A DNA stretch of 64,000 bases from contig OW799236.1 of assembly GCA_941918925.1 (NCBI GenBank), positions 77,068,713 through 77,132,712 of the forward strand. Direction: 5' to 3'. The position numbers and the translations under genes are program-made. The notes beneath the pieces are model-generated. The model was not told the DNA's origin. It was given only the letters and a program-made list of their open reading frames with translations, and did no database searches. Each line of letters starts with the position of its first letter. Position 1 is the first letter of the stretch. This stretch comes from Phyto melanocephala (Eukaryota; Arthropoda; Insecta; Diptera; Rhinophoridae). Below are positions 46,391 to 57,475 of this stretch, piece by piece.

Positions 46391-47810
46391 CAGGAATCAG
46401 CAGTGCGCATGGGGAAGGTATGATTAAGTTATTCTTGGTAGGGATTAACGCTCATTAACTGCAAAAAGAGACCTACGAATTGGTAATAAAGTTATACCAT
46501 AAAAAATAATTTTGGACGCCTGTGCCACTGTGCGCCGTAAAACTTTGTTAAAACGTGCGGTTGTTTGTTTATTTTCCATTAGTTTTTTTTTATTTATTTA
46601 TGTTTAAAATGAAATATTTTAAGAAAACATCTACAAACTATACGCATACTCGAAACGTAATAAACATGAATAAAAAATAATATCTTAAAAAAATAAAAAT
46701 TAAAAAAAGTCAAGAAAAATAAACCGCAACTTCATTTATTGACGTCAATGTCTCTTTTATACTCTTAAAATCAAAAGAATAAAAAATGCGACATTAAAAT
46801 TATTTTTTTTGTTTTTAGTTTATTTCATTTAGTCGGTGGTCGGCTTAATTATTCTAAACAACAACAAATACATTTGCTGTTAAGGAATTCCATTCAAAAT
46901 TATGGACAAGATGTGTTTATTCATAAGGTGATATCACTAAACAGTGGAATTTTTTTTATTTGTTAGTATTTTATCTGCATAGAGTTTGACAGTATCGTTT
47001 TCTAAGAATTTTATTTTATATATAAAGTTTGACAGCATAAATTTTGCGAAAAAACAAATAATAATTGGCAGGCCTATCCACACCGGTATTTACGCACATA
47101 AGTACATATAAACATTATTACGTTGAAAAATTAGAAAAAAAATTATCATGATGAATGTCCAACTGTATAGAAAAATTTTATTTCAATAATAGAAGATTGA
47201 CATTCGTTGTGATATAAATTCATCAAGTGTGGACAAGCTGTAAATAAATCACGATATGGCCGAAATACTATTGTAATTAACAGGTTGACGTACTATACAA
47301 TTGCTTTAATGTACATACATATGTACATATACATAGTATGAATATATAGTATGTGAGTGTATATATGTACATATGTAATTGACAGTTTGTTTGTATTCGA
47401 GTAAACAAACTGATCGAAATTTCTCTTAGTGTGTTCAATTAGTTTGCTAAAAAAAAATGCCTAAATAATATTACTGGTTCTCTTTCTTCCTCTCCAAATA
47501 ACTGGCGGGCTTTTTATTACTCACTTGTTTGTTTTGTTTTTATTAGTGCCGATTTTGTTGGAATATTTTTGTGGCATTTTGGTCAGTGTATTTAAGGAAT
47601 GTAATCATTATTTAACAGGTAATCGGAATTTTGTTCAGCACATACCGTTAAATATAAAAATCGTTTTAAAAACTCAATATTTATAAATTTTATTTCTGTT
47701 TAATTCGAAAGCAATTAAGCTCGCTTAAGAGAAATTCCGTTGTTCTGAAAACTCGTTTCAGGTTCAACACATTTTAGCTGTATTGTATGCAACCAATAAA
47801 CATATGATTA
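46391..47810. other. unassigned non-coding stretch
   Basis: AT-rich with TACATA/TATGTA runs at 47310-47370. No gene or terminus recognised. Confidence 0.4.
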
Positions 47811-48424
47811 ATTTTTATACCCGCCACCAAAAAAATGGTGGGGGTATATTCATTTTGTCATTCCGTTTGTAACACATCGAAATATCCATTTTAGACCCCA
47901 TAAAGTATATATATTCTGAATCAGGGTTCGATTTAATGACGATCTAGCTATGTCCGTCCGTCCGTCCGTCTGGTGAAAGCACGATAGAGGTCGCACCGAA
48001 AAAGATAGGGGGCTCAAATTTTGCCAGAATCTTTCTTATGGACAAGGTTTGTTTGGTATTGAAAATGGGCTAAATCGGAATATTAGGAAGAGAGTTATAG
48101 CTCGAAAAGCAAAAGTAGGTCGAAAAAACCGTGTCCTTCGAACATCGAATAAAATGGAATTGTGTCCAAACGCATTAACATAGACTCATGAAACTTCGAA
48201 TATATATTTCCTGGGTAAAAACAATATTTTCCCCCAAAAATTATCTAAATCTATTTATTAGGAGAGGAGTAATCGATCAAAATGTACGAAAATTTATACC
48301 GCACAGTGTATTTTTCGGTATATTTAAAAACAAAAACGTCATAAAAGCAATAAAATTGGATGTACGACTCTGAAATTTTGCACACTTTGCTTTTTGGTGA
48401 GACGCTTTTTTGTAACGGAAAATT

Positions 48425-49610
48425 AATGTGCCACGCCCACTTTTACGCCCACCTCCCATATAACGTTTTACCTAAAATTCATATAATTTCTCTACTAATA
48501 AAGATTTTGGAATAACAAAGGGCCATATTGAAACACCTAAGTTGTACTCATTCGCAAAAACAACTTTGACACGCCTACTATAACGCCCACTTTTCATGTT
48601 ATCTACCGTTAATGAAATTTAAAAGCTCATAAAACCGCCAAAATGAGAGGTATGATGATAAAATTCGCTACGTCTATCCCCCTAGGCAATGTAATACCGT
48701 GCCAGAAAATTGAGGTGCCACGCCCACTTTTTTGCCCACCTCCCATATAACGTTTTACCTAAAATTCATATAATTTCTCTATTAATAAAGATTTTGGAAT
48801 AATAAAGGGCTATAATGAAACATCTAAATTGTACTCATTCGCAAAAACAGCTATGACACGCCTACTATAACGCCCACTTTTCACGTTATCTACCCTTAAT
48901 AAAATTTAAAAGCTCATAAACACGCCTACTATAACGCCCACTTTTCATGTTATCTACCGTTAATGAAATTTAAAAGCTCATAAAACCGCCAAAATGAGAG
49001 GTATGATGATAAAATTCGCTACGTCTATCCCCCTAGACAATGTCATTACTGTGCCAGAAAATTGAGGTGCCACGCCCACTTTTACGCCCACCTCCCATAT
49101 AACGTTTTACCTAAAATTCATATAATTTCTCTATTAATAAAGATTTTGGAATAATAAAGGGCTATAATGAAACATCTAAATTGTACTCATTCGCAAAAAC
49201 AGCTATGACACGCCTACTATAACGCCCACTTTTCACGTTATCTACCGTTAATGAAATTTAAAAGCTCATAAACACGCCTTCTATAACGCCCACTTTTCAC
49301 GTTATCTACCGTTAATGAAATTTAAAAGCTCATAAAACCGCCAAAATTAGAGGTATGATGATAAAATTTGCTACGTATATCTTTCTAATCAATGTAATTG
49401 TTGTGCCAACAAGTTAAGGTGACGCGCTCACTTTAACGCCTACCTCCCAACGGTTTATCTTAAATTCATGTAATTTCTCTATTGACAAAGTTTTTGGAAA
49501 AAATAAAGGACTATATTGAAATATCTAAGTTGTATTTATTAGCAGAAACTTTATTGACACGCCTTCTTTAACGCCCACTTTCATTGAAAGACTTCATTTA
49601 CAAAAGCATT
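48425..49610 (+). repeat. tandem repeat inside the DINE-1, about 4 units of 290-360 bp
   Basis: Each unit has GTGCCACGCCCACTTTT, CACCTCCCATATAACG, ATTCATATAATTTCTCT, GACACGCCTACTATAACG and AAAACCGCCAAAAT(G/T)AGAGG. Units begin near 48430, 48718, 49069 and 49430. The second and third units contain an extra 60-70-bp duplication of the CACGCCTACTATAACGCCC block, so unit length varies. The paralogue at 57.75-58.62 kb has only one unit. Confidence 0.75.
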
Positions 49611-49634
49611 TTAGTAGCATATCGAAGTTATAAA

Positions 49635-50238
49635 GGGTGGTGAAATTTTAAGGGCCGATGTTGAATTTAAATAAAACACAAACTATTTAGGAAATTATTA
49701 TTATTTCTTTTTGTAATGATAATATTTGTATGGTTCAATTATGTGTTTAACAAAATATCTGCCAAATGGCCCCCCCATTCTTCTATCTGATGGTCCAAAT
49801 TTTCAATGACAATGTTGATGCTCAATCGTTAGGCATGATGATGAGGCGAGGTTGACTGCTCTTTTGCCAGACTATCGCGAAAAACAGCAATGGTTCCCAT
49901 TCGACGAACTAAGAAGGCATTCACAGATTTTCTAACATTTTATACAGACCTGTTTTGCAGAAATTTAAATATTTTTTACAATTTTCCCGATTGTGGACGA
50001 ATTTGAACGATTATGTTGATCAAAAGAATTACGAAGTGCACAAAATGCATTTTGAGTTGAACGCCAATTTTTATAAAAAAACCTGAATAACTTTAAAGCG
50101 TTGCTCATTTGCGTATCTTTCCACGGATCAAATTGAGTAAGTTTGAGATTGAGAAATGTCAAGTGAAATGCAGAAAACAAATTTAAAGACTAGGTGTAGT
50201 TCACCTTCAACATGGGCCCTTAAAATTTAACCACTCTC
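49635..50238 (-). mobile_element. mariner deletion derivative nested in the DINE-1
   Basis: Left end AAGGGTGGTGAAATTTTAAG, followed by GGCCGATGTTGAA, pairs with the reverse complement of the right end (GAGAGTGGTTAAATTTTAAG, GGCCCATGTTGAA). TA flanks both sides (49633-49634, 50239-50240). The minus strand keeps the N-terminus of the transposase: a mutated start (ATG to GTG near 50117), then KDTQMSNAL and RSTQNAFCALRNSF; the catalytic domain is deleted. Same family as 40.8-41.8 kb. Confidence 0.75.
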
Positions 50239-50639
50239 TACAAAGAAAGTGATACATATTTTATTATAAATAGATTATTCCATAATGATTAACAAAATAA
50301 TAAATATTGTGCTTTAAATGTACACAAAATTGGTGGTGGGTATAAAAGATTCGGCACAGCCGAATATAGTGCTCTTACTTGTTTTAAAATAAATTTGAAT
50401 TCAAAATGAGCATAAATCTGTTTTATTTCTAATACCTAATCCTACTAAATGTGAATGCTTGGATGTTCGGATATTTGTTACTTAATCTCGCAAAAACGGC
50501 AGAAAGGACCTGTAAAATTTGGCACACAGATAGATGGCATCCTACAACAACACATAGCCTACATAAATATATGAATACGCAGATGAAGTCGGGTAATGTG
50601 TTTAACTGGTACGTTTTTTTTTTATTTCAAAACTCTTAA

Positions 50640-50960
50640 AAAATATTTTTCCAAATAATTTTTTTCTTATCACTTTACCGATTAGAACCGATTTGTAAAA
50701 TGGTGTTAATTAACAGCCCTAGAGGCATATCATATTTTAAAGTAGTGAAAAAAGTGTATAAAAATTAGACAAGGGCAGACAAATTTAAATTTTTGTGGTA
50801 AGAATATAAGAAAAAAAGGAAGTAATCTTTATTTGCTCATATTTAAAAAAGTTATGGGGCGATTGTGCTGGGTTTCAATAGCAATTTATTACCGAATATT
50901 TCTAAAAGATTGATACCATATAGAGGTCTGAGCAACATGTGGAGGCTTCTAAAATTTGAT
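50640..50960 (+). repeat. DINE-1-type internal repeat fragment
   Basis: Aligns with 43.55-43.82 kb through AGCCCTAGAGGCATAT, GTTATGGGGCGATTG and CCGAATATT. No termini. Confidence 0.45.
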
Positions 50961-51189
50961 TTCAACAAACATTTATTTACTTATATGACTTTCCTATACA
51001 TAAGCTTTCAGCAAACAAACTTAATCGGTAGGAATAATAATATATCTATGGAAAACTATATCAGTCCATGACTACGCAAACAAACCTTATTATTTTCATA
51101 AAATTTTCTATACGCACATTTGCTGGTGTATGTCCTCGATAACTTCCCGGATTCCAACTTTGCGGCCTTAAATTAATTATTAGCAATTG

Positions 51190-51580
51190 GCATAGACCTT
51201 ATCTTTGACGTTCGAATCACTTTGTTAAAAACAATCATCGTCCATATTAGTATTTTCCAATTTTAGCTATACATGTAGTTTATGGATTACCAAATTTCAA
51301 AGTTCAACGAAAACTGGACAAACCTCGGTTTTCCGTAACACTATGGGCTACAATGGCAATATTCTCATTTGTGCTTGAGCGGCGTAAACGAATTTGATTC
51401 TTCACATCATTAATTTGTCTCAATAACTTACATTTCTTTACTAACTTAACAATTGCTAGAAAAAGGAATTCGTAAGGTTATCAAGGACATATAGCCGCAA
51501 AGGTGCTTTGACAGTCATTTGCCACCGATATTTGTTTTTATTATGAATAGCATACACTCCTCTTTACAACTTGTGTTGGA
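51190..51580 (-). pseudogene. mariner-family relic, N-terminal linker region
   Basis: Minus-strand frames give VKNQIRLRRSSTNENIAIVA followed by HSVTENRGLSS at about 51410-51310, which resembles the linker between the two helix-turn-helix parts of mariner transposases (xxENIAxVxxSVxExxxxSIxRRSQ). The 12.6-12.8 kb relic shares this DNA. Catalytic domain not present. Confidence 0.5.
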
Positions 51581-51589
51581 CATACCAAA

Positions 51590-52530
51590 ATGAAAAGTGT
51601 GATTGAAAGATTCTATACATGGAATATCAAATCAAGCAAATGACCAACAATGTTTTTCAGGCATATGAGAACTATCTTGGTGAAATTTTTAATGATCATT
51701 TTGTATAAATGCGACTACATTTCGTTTATGCTGCATTGAACTTTCTCGAACAGTGCATGGGTGGTTTTAGGTTTGTTCGATTGTAACGAAAAAAAGAAGA
51801 GAAGAAAAGTAAGAATGTAGTATCAAAATTGTTTTATGGTATTTGGTGCCGTCCGAAAAAATATGAAAATTTTTTTTTTGCCTTGTAACAGTTTCTGTTT
51901 AACCAGCCCAACTTCTAAATGAGCATGGTCTAAAGATGCTTCATGTAGAGATACGTTTTAGATACTTTTGATTCTCGACAATCCGTGTGAGTTCGCTCAA
52001 ACCGAAATTTTGATACTTCAGCGTTTATGATGATTTAGTTTAAAAGATATATTTAAAACGTGCAACGGATATTCTTATTAACAATAGTTTCCCGAAAAAT
52101 CTCATTAAAACAACAATAGACGCAACATATAATAAATTAAAAAATAAAACATCAACTTCAAATAATGAAAAGATTAAAAAGATTTTTTTGCAGTGTAAAC
52201 TACATTTCGGGACTCACTAATAACAAAAATATAAACAACTGACAAAGTTAAACTTACATATAAATCTAATAAAACATTGAATATTCACACAAACAAAAAC
52301 AGCAATAAACAAACTACAACAACGCAATGTTGTTTACGAAATAAACTGCAATGGAAATGACGAACGAAACTGAAATCTTATTTACATTGGAACAACAAAA
52401 AGAACACTAGAAAGAAGAATGAGTGAACATAAGATGGACATAACGAAGCAAAAGCAAAACATATAAACTGTTTAATATTAGTTATTCAAAAACAAAATTA
52501 TTCTACATTTTCCAATATTAACACTTAATG
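51590..52530. other. unassigned non-coding stretch
   Basis: AT-rich with ACAA-rich simple sequence at 52260-52450. No gene seen. Confidence 0.4.
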
Positions 52531-52536
52531 AAAAAT

Positions 52537-52577
52537 CTATCTATCTATCTTCTATCTATCTATCTATCTATCTTCTA
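52537..52577. repeat. (TCTA)n microsatellite at Helitron left border
   Basis: About nine TCTA units with one interruption, ending at the first bases of the Helitron. Confidence 0.85.
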
Positions 52578-53440
52578 TCTATATATATAAAAGTGAAACT
52601 CTGTGTGTGTGTGTGTGTTAGCTATAGACTCCGAAACTGTAAACCGATCGGGCTCAAACTTTGGTAAGTTGTTGTACACATACCAGGGAGTGTTTATGGG
52701 TGAAAAAAATGGGCGGGGCCACGCCCATAAAAATTAGTTATCAGTTTTAGCTACTTGCACTTGACCGATTTTTCTGAAACTTTGCACACATATCAAGCTG
52801 TCATGACTAAATAATTTTGTAATAAGAAAAGTGGGCGGGGCCACGCCCCTAAAAAGTTTTAATTTTGAGGTACTTGCACTGGACCGATTTTTCTGAAACT
52901 TTGCACACATATTGAGCTATCATGACTAAATACTTTCGTGATTAGAAAAATGGGCAGTGCCACGCCCATAAAAAATAGGTATCATTTTGAGGTACTTGGA
53001 CTGGTCCGATTCTTCTGAAACTTTGTACACGTATTGAGCTGTTATGACTTAATAATTTCGTGATTAGAAAAGTGGGCAGGGCCACGCCCATAAAAAAAAG
53101 GTTGTAATATTGAGGTACTTGTACCAGAACGATTTTTCTGAAACTTTGCACACATATTGAGCTATCATGACTAAATACTTTCGTGATTAGAAAAGTGGGA
53201 AGTGCCACGCCCATAAAAAATAGGTATAATTTTGAGGTACTTCCACTGGTCCGATTCTTCTGAAACTTTGCACACATATTGAGCTGTTATGACTTTACAA
53301 TTTCGTGATAAGAAAAGTGGGCAATGCCACGCCCATAAAAAAATTAAAATATTTAGCTTTTTGCACTTGATATTCAATTAATATTCAGAATGCATTTCGA
53401 TTCATTAAGGGGCGTAGCAACGCGCGCCGGGTTTGGCTAG
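52578..53440 (+). mobile_element. non-autonomous Helitron with about six internal repeats
   Basis: Begins TCTATATATATAAAAGTGAA and a GT run, ends GGGGCGTAGCAACGCGCGCC, GGGTTTGGCTAG, followed by T. Preceded by A. The body has about six units of 115-120 bp with GTGGGC(A/G)(G/T)(G/T)GCCACGCCC and TTTCTGAAACTTTGCACACA. The frame at 52942-53277 is produced by this array and is not a gene. Same family as 8656-9269, which has fewer units. Confidence 0.8.
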
Positions 53441-53551
53441 TATGTTGATAAAGTTTATTGAACTCGTTACAAATCCTTAAAAGTTGGACATACTTCGTTC
53501 TGAGAACTTTGACTGATAGCGGACAAAAATGACATGTAGAACGAGATGGTA

Positions 53552-54232
53552 CAGGGTGGGCCAAAAGAAACCAAAGGGAGTAAAAGTTTAATAACTTTTT
53601 CGTTTATTAATTTTTTTTTTATTTCAGATTATATAGACAACACTTGGAGAATTTATAATGGAGAGGTTCAATGAAGCAATGATTCGTTGCTTAGTTGATC
53701 GTCATCACCAACATGGCAGCGTAACAGATTTGCCTCGAACCGGTAGACCACGTTTAAGTCGCACTGCGGAAAATATTTAACGAGTACAGCAAAGTGTTAA
53801 CGAAGCACCAGAAACATCTGCCAGCTAGGAATGTCTCGTAAGTCACTACGGCACATTTTTAAAATAGATTTACAGTTATACCAATATAAGGTGCAATTGG
53901 TGCAAGAATTAAAACCTGCAGATCATCGGCAACGTCTAAATTTTGCAGTTAAATTTTAAGAGTTGGCCAGAAATGAAATCAACTTTATTAAAAATTTGAT
54001 TATGAGTGATGAAGCTCATTTTCATTTGAATGGCCACAATGCTACAGCCACAAGTTTTGAAAGATGTTATGGAAAATGCTCTAAAAAGAGCCCATCAGTG
54101 CGAAGCTGAAAACGGTGGTCATTTAAGAGACATAATTTTTTATACTTAGTGTAAAAAAAGTTCCCTTTTGTATATTATATAATCTGAAATAAAAAATAAA
54201 AAAAAAATTAATAAACGAAAAAGTTATTGAAC
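53552..54232 (+). mobile_element. Tc1/mariner-family element, internally deleted
   Basis: Left end CAGGGTGGGCCAAAAG after TA (53550-53551). An inner inverted repeat is strong: TAATAACTTTTTCGTTTATT at about 53590 is mirrored at 54205-54230, and TTTCAGATTATATA is mirrored near 54180. The outermost right end is lost where a LINE relic begins. At under 0.7 kb it has lost much of the transposase. Confidence 0.65.
53658..54140 (+). pseudogene. Tc1/mariner-family transposase pseudogene
   Basis: ATG at 53658 reads MERFNEAMIRCLVDRHHQHG, then DLPRTGRPRLSRTAENI and a stop; later frames give VNEAPETSA, LQIIGNV and, at about 54005-54045, the first catalytic block (SDEAHFHLNGH in frame) directly joined to a C-terminal piece, LKDVMENALKRAHQCEAENG and GHLRDIIF. 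The catalytic middle, including second and third acidic residues, is deleted. Relatives at 3.6 and 61.4 kb. It belongs to the larger Tc1/mariner superfamily; I cannot assign the DD spacing. Confidence 0.7.
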
Positions 54233-54239
54233 GTTCGCT

Positions 54240-54440
54240 ATTATTCGCTATTAGGAAATCGGAGCATATACATCCTTTTATTAAATTTAAAACAAACGTA
54301 ACATTTAGCATTGTTCTTCGACTTATTAAAGTTGGCAGCTTCACTAGAGCAAGTGTACTAGTATAAGGCGGCAGGTTTATTGAATTCCACTGTAAGCCAC
54401 GAAGACAAAATAATAGAAGCCGTTTTTGCACAGATTCAAT
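54240..54440 (-). pseudogene. LINE reverse transcriptase C-terminal relic
   Basis: Frame reads QKRLLLFCLRGLQWNSINLP, then PYTSTLALVKLPTLISRRTM and LNVTFVLNLIKGCICSDFLI, a typical C-terminal end of CR1/Jockey-like reverse transcriptases. Open for about 70 codons; it abuts the right end of the mariner element. Homologous to the 44.7 kb relic. Confidence 0.6.
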
Positions 54441-54589
54441 GCTATTAATCGAAATCCTTTGAAAATTCTACCAAAATGTTCGAAACGTCGGGAATAAAAT
54501 GTAATAAAATTTAAATTGTTTTAAATATTGTGTAAATTTCTTCGATCTTTTTATATTGATATATTGTTTTTATTTCTTCGAGCTAAAGA

Positions 54590-54690
54590 TCACTTTTTTT
54601 ATATAAAAATTATTATTTTATTCCGATATTTCGCTACCACATTGGGTAGCTTCTTCAGGGAAAGTTTTTACAATCTATACAATTAACAAT
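54590..54690. repeat. interspersed repeat with GAAGAAGCTAC core
   Basis: ATTCCGATATTTCGCTACCA and GGGTAGCTTCTTCAGGGAAA are matched in reverse orientation at 61035-61095 (TTTCCCTGAAGAAGCTACTT, then AATATTCGATT). May be the conserved tail of a SINE or LINE. Confidence 0.45.
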
Positions 54691-54719
54691 TAAAATATAA
54701 AAATTGTTCAAAAACAAAT

Positions 54720-54812
54720 TTTTTTTTTTTTTTTTTTTAAAAGGCGGGAAAAAATTTTTGTTTACATTTAAAATAACAAACGAAAATTCAAATAAAAAAA
54801 AAAAAAAAAAAA
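54720..54812. repeat. poly-T and poly-A runs
   Basis: About 20 T at 54719-54739 and about 19 A at 54796-54812 enclose a short AT-rich segment; possibly two retroelement tails in opposite orientation. Confidence 0.6.
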
Positions 54813-54912
54813 TAATTTATTTTGTCAAAATTGTTATAAATTTCTGCATTTGAGTTAATCGAGTATTTAATTCTATATCAATCAATAGTATGAAATATAA
54901 TTGGTGAATTTA

Positions 54913-55041
54913 CAAGGTGTCGTATTGCTATAATGTCATAAATTTTTAAAATTTCAAAAACGATTAAAAAATTTAACAATAGTAAAATGCTTTTCATTAT
55001 AAAATATTTGGGATATGATTACATTATGACAATACGACACT
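54913..55041. mobile_element. 129-bp MITE with GTGTCGTATTG ends
   Basis: GGTGTCGTATTGCTATAATG at 54916 is mirrored by CATTATGACAATACGACACT ending at 55041. TA lies at both borders (54911-54912, 55042-55043), fitting a Tc1/mariner-type MITE. Interior is pure AT-rich. Confidence 0.6.
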
Positions 55042-55227
55042 TAGGACTTCTTGCGAATACACCAAATATTTATTTATTTTTACTCGATACTGACAAATTT
55101 TCACTTTTTGCGAAAAATCATCACGAAAATGTCACTTTCTTCCCTTTACTCTTTCATCTCAAAAATGACGTTGAAACGAGTTTCGTGTTATTCGAAACTT
55201 ATATACCCTTCACAACGTGTAGTCATG

Positions 55228-55475
55228 CAATAAAAAAAATTAAAAAAAAAAAATTTAAAAAAAAATTTTTTAAAAAATAATTAAAATATATATAATATAA
55301 AACAAAAAAAATATAAAAAAAATAAAAAAATAAAATAAAAATATATAAAACAAAAAAAAAATAAATAAAAAAAAATATTTAAAAAAAAATTAAAAAAAAA
55401 TAATAAAAATATAAATAATATATTAAATAAAAATTTAAAAAAAAATTAAAAAAAAAATATAAAAAAAAAGCTGGG
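55228..55475. repeat. A-rich low-complexity tract
   Basis: Almost only A with scattered T over about 245 bases; adjoins the DINE-1 fragment to its right. The frame ending at 55280 runs into it and is not credible. Confidence 0.8.
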
Positions 55476-55479
55476 ATTC

Positions 55480-55862
55480 GATGCCATGTTTACTCTAACC
55501 AGTATACACGTTTGTATGTATGTATGTTGTTGTTGTAATGTTGTTTTTGTGAAAAAAAATCGAGGTGGTCGTGGGTTTTTGCTCATATCTCAGTTGTCGA
55601 AGTTATAAAGGGTGGTCCCGAATATTTCTAATATTTTAATACCTCACCCAAGTCCCAGCGATGTCGGGGGGCTTCAAAAAGTTGATTTCAACATACACAC
55701 GGTCAGACGGACAGACTGACAGAGCTTAATAGACTCCCCTATTCATAAGCTTTCAGAAAATATATACTTCATGGGGTCGGAAATGAAAATTGTAGAAATT
55801 TCACACGGAATGACAAACCTATAAATACCCTTTTTCACTGTGTGAAGGGTATAAAAACAGAG
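55480..55862 (-). mobile_element. DINE-1-like element (5' part)
   Basis: In reverse it starts TTTTTATACCCTTCACACAG and continues TAGGTTTGTCATTCCG, TGAAATTTCTACAATTTTC and TGTCTGTCCGTCTGACC, and later has TATACTGGTTAGAGT as in the 1.8 kb copy. The 3' hairpin is missing, replaced by the A-rich tract. Confidence 0.7.
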
Positions 55863-57345
55863 TATTCTTTTGAGTGAATACAAACGTTTTCAAATGAATA
55901 CGTCACAAATTTTCATATAAAAGGCATTATTTTGAGTGAAGCCTATAAAAAATTATCAAATTGTTTTATGTAAGTTTTACTGTATTTTGAGTTGTATTAA
56001 AATAAGTTAAAAAGTTTGGCCAGAATGGTAGTTACTCAAAATAAAGTTTTCTTTTTCAATACTTAATGGATAAAAAAAAATTTAAGAAAATCACGTTAAG
56101 TATATTTTTTAATGAAATTTGTTTACTACGATAAAGTTGGATTTTTAAATTCACTTAAACTTGAAAAACAGTTTTTGCCCTCTACAGAAAATTTTAGAAT
56201 TTCGAAGTTATATCCGTTTTTTGATCAAGTGCGATTTATTTTTGCCTTGAGTTCATTTAAATTTTTTTTTAATTTAATTTAACGAACTCACTCCTTGCCA
56301 ACACATTGAAAAGTTCTACGAAATATACAGTGTTTGCTTAAGTTTGCATCTTATTTGTTTTTGTTTTTAGATGTTTTTTTTTTAAACGTGTTTTTTTTCT
56401 TCGTTTTGTTTATACATTTGAAAAGCGTCTAAAAATAGTCCAACGTTTAATAATTTGTTTACTATTTTTATAATTTAAATGAAAAAAAAAACTGTATAAA
56501 AAAAATAAAAAAATACAATTAGATATATTAAGTCATTGAACGTTGAAATTTTTAAATCAGGAGGTAAATTATGGTATTTGATAGCAAACGAAATATCAAT
56601 AGAGTTTAAATGGAAATTTTTTGTTTAATATTGATCGTATGCCGCAGTTTGCACCGCAGGTGATTGTTTGTTTGTTTATTTAACCAAAAAATGTAATTAA
56701 ATTTCGCCAATAGGCCCACTATTACGTTAGCCAATGACCATAATACCCTTAATAGAGCTACATGGAAACATGTTTGTTTGTATTAAATTTGGAACAAAAA
56801 AAAAAAAAAATACGCACACATTTAAACACATCATTTAACACCAACGCCTCTACACCAATACACTAACAACATTTAAAAATTCTAAATCAAAACAATGATT
56901 TGTCAGTTTTAAATAGAATAACATTTTTATGGGTTTTTTATTTTTTATTTCTGCTGCTTGATAAGACATCGGCGTGTGTTGGATTGTTGTGCTATTAAAT
57001 CGTAAAGAATTTTACAAATTCTTGATAAAAGCAAACAAACTATAACAATGTATTAATTTTTTTTTTTTAAATCTATCTACGTACATTGTGTTGCTTAGAA
57101 AGTGTTTAATAACAATGAATTATGATTGAAAAACGATTATTTTTCCAAATTTTTTTTAATTTTCAGTTAAAACAAACCTGACATAGCAGCATAAACCTTA
57201 ATGAGTTTTTTTTCACAAAAATTGTTTAATGATTTTGAGAAAAAAAAATTAATGTAAAAGTAAACTTGAGCACAATCTAAATAAAAAAATTAAACAAATA
57301 GCTTTAATTAAATAAAATAACCAACAACTTCAAATACTTTGTTTA
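55863..57345. other. unassigned non-coding stretch
   Basis: AT-rich with several homopolymer runs. No gene seen. Confidence 0.4.
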
Positions 57346-57348
57346 AAA

Positions 57349-57475
57349 ACTTACTGCCGTTTTCATAAGAAATATTTTAGGTTCATTGAAGGCTTATTTG
57401 ACAAATTTATGTACAACATCAGTCAAATAAGCCTTTAATAAACCTAAAATATTTTTTATGAATACGGCAGTAAGT
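57349..57475. mobile_element. 127-bp hairpin MITE
   Basis: ACTTACTGCCGTTTTCATAA at 57349 and ATACGGCAGTAAGT ending at 57475 are the tips of two arms of about 52 bases, also sharing TATTTTAGGTT and AAGGCTTATTTGA, around a 19-base loop. Only a few mismatches. Looks like a compact foldback; the TTA/TAA at each end may be part of a target duplication. Confidence 0.7.

Larger units (their letters stand above)
47812..50382 (+). mobile_element. long DINE-1/Helentron-like element with expanded internal repeats
   Basis: 5' end TTTTTATACCCGCCACCA, then GGTGGGGGTATATTC, GTCATTCCGTTTGTAACA and a GTCC run; 3' end GGTGGGTATAAAAGATTCGG and the hairpin closing CCGAATATAGTGCTCTTACT. The interior has CACGCCCAC/ACGCCCAC-rich units. 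At 2.57 kb it is much longer than the 0.87 kb relative at 57.75-58.62 kb because of a tandem expansion (48.42-49.6 kb) and a nested mariner derivative (49635-50238). Confidence 0.8.

Noticed and set aside
47955..47975. GTCC repeats as a possible CRISPR or regulatory array
   Set aside because: This is the normal GTCCGTCCGTCC stretch near the 5' end of DINE-1 elements.
52942..53277. 111-residue minus-strand reading frame
   Set aside because: It is a threefold translation of the Helitron's internal tandem repeat (ALPTFLITK recurring), not a gene.
54987..55280. 97-residue plus-strand frame
   Set aside because: It starts inside the 129-bp MITE and ends in the A-rich tract as poly-Lys; no domain.
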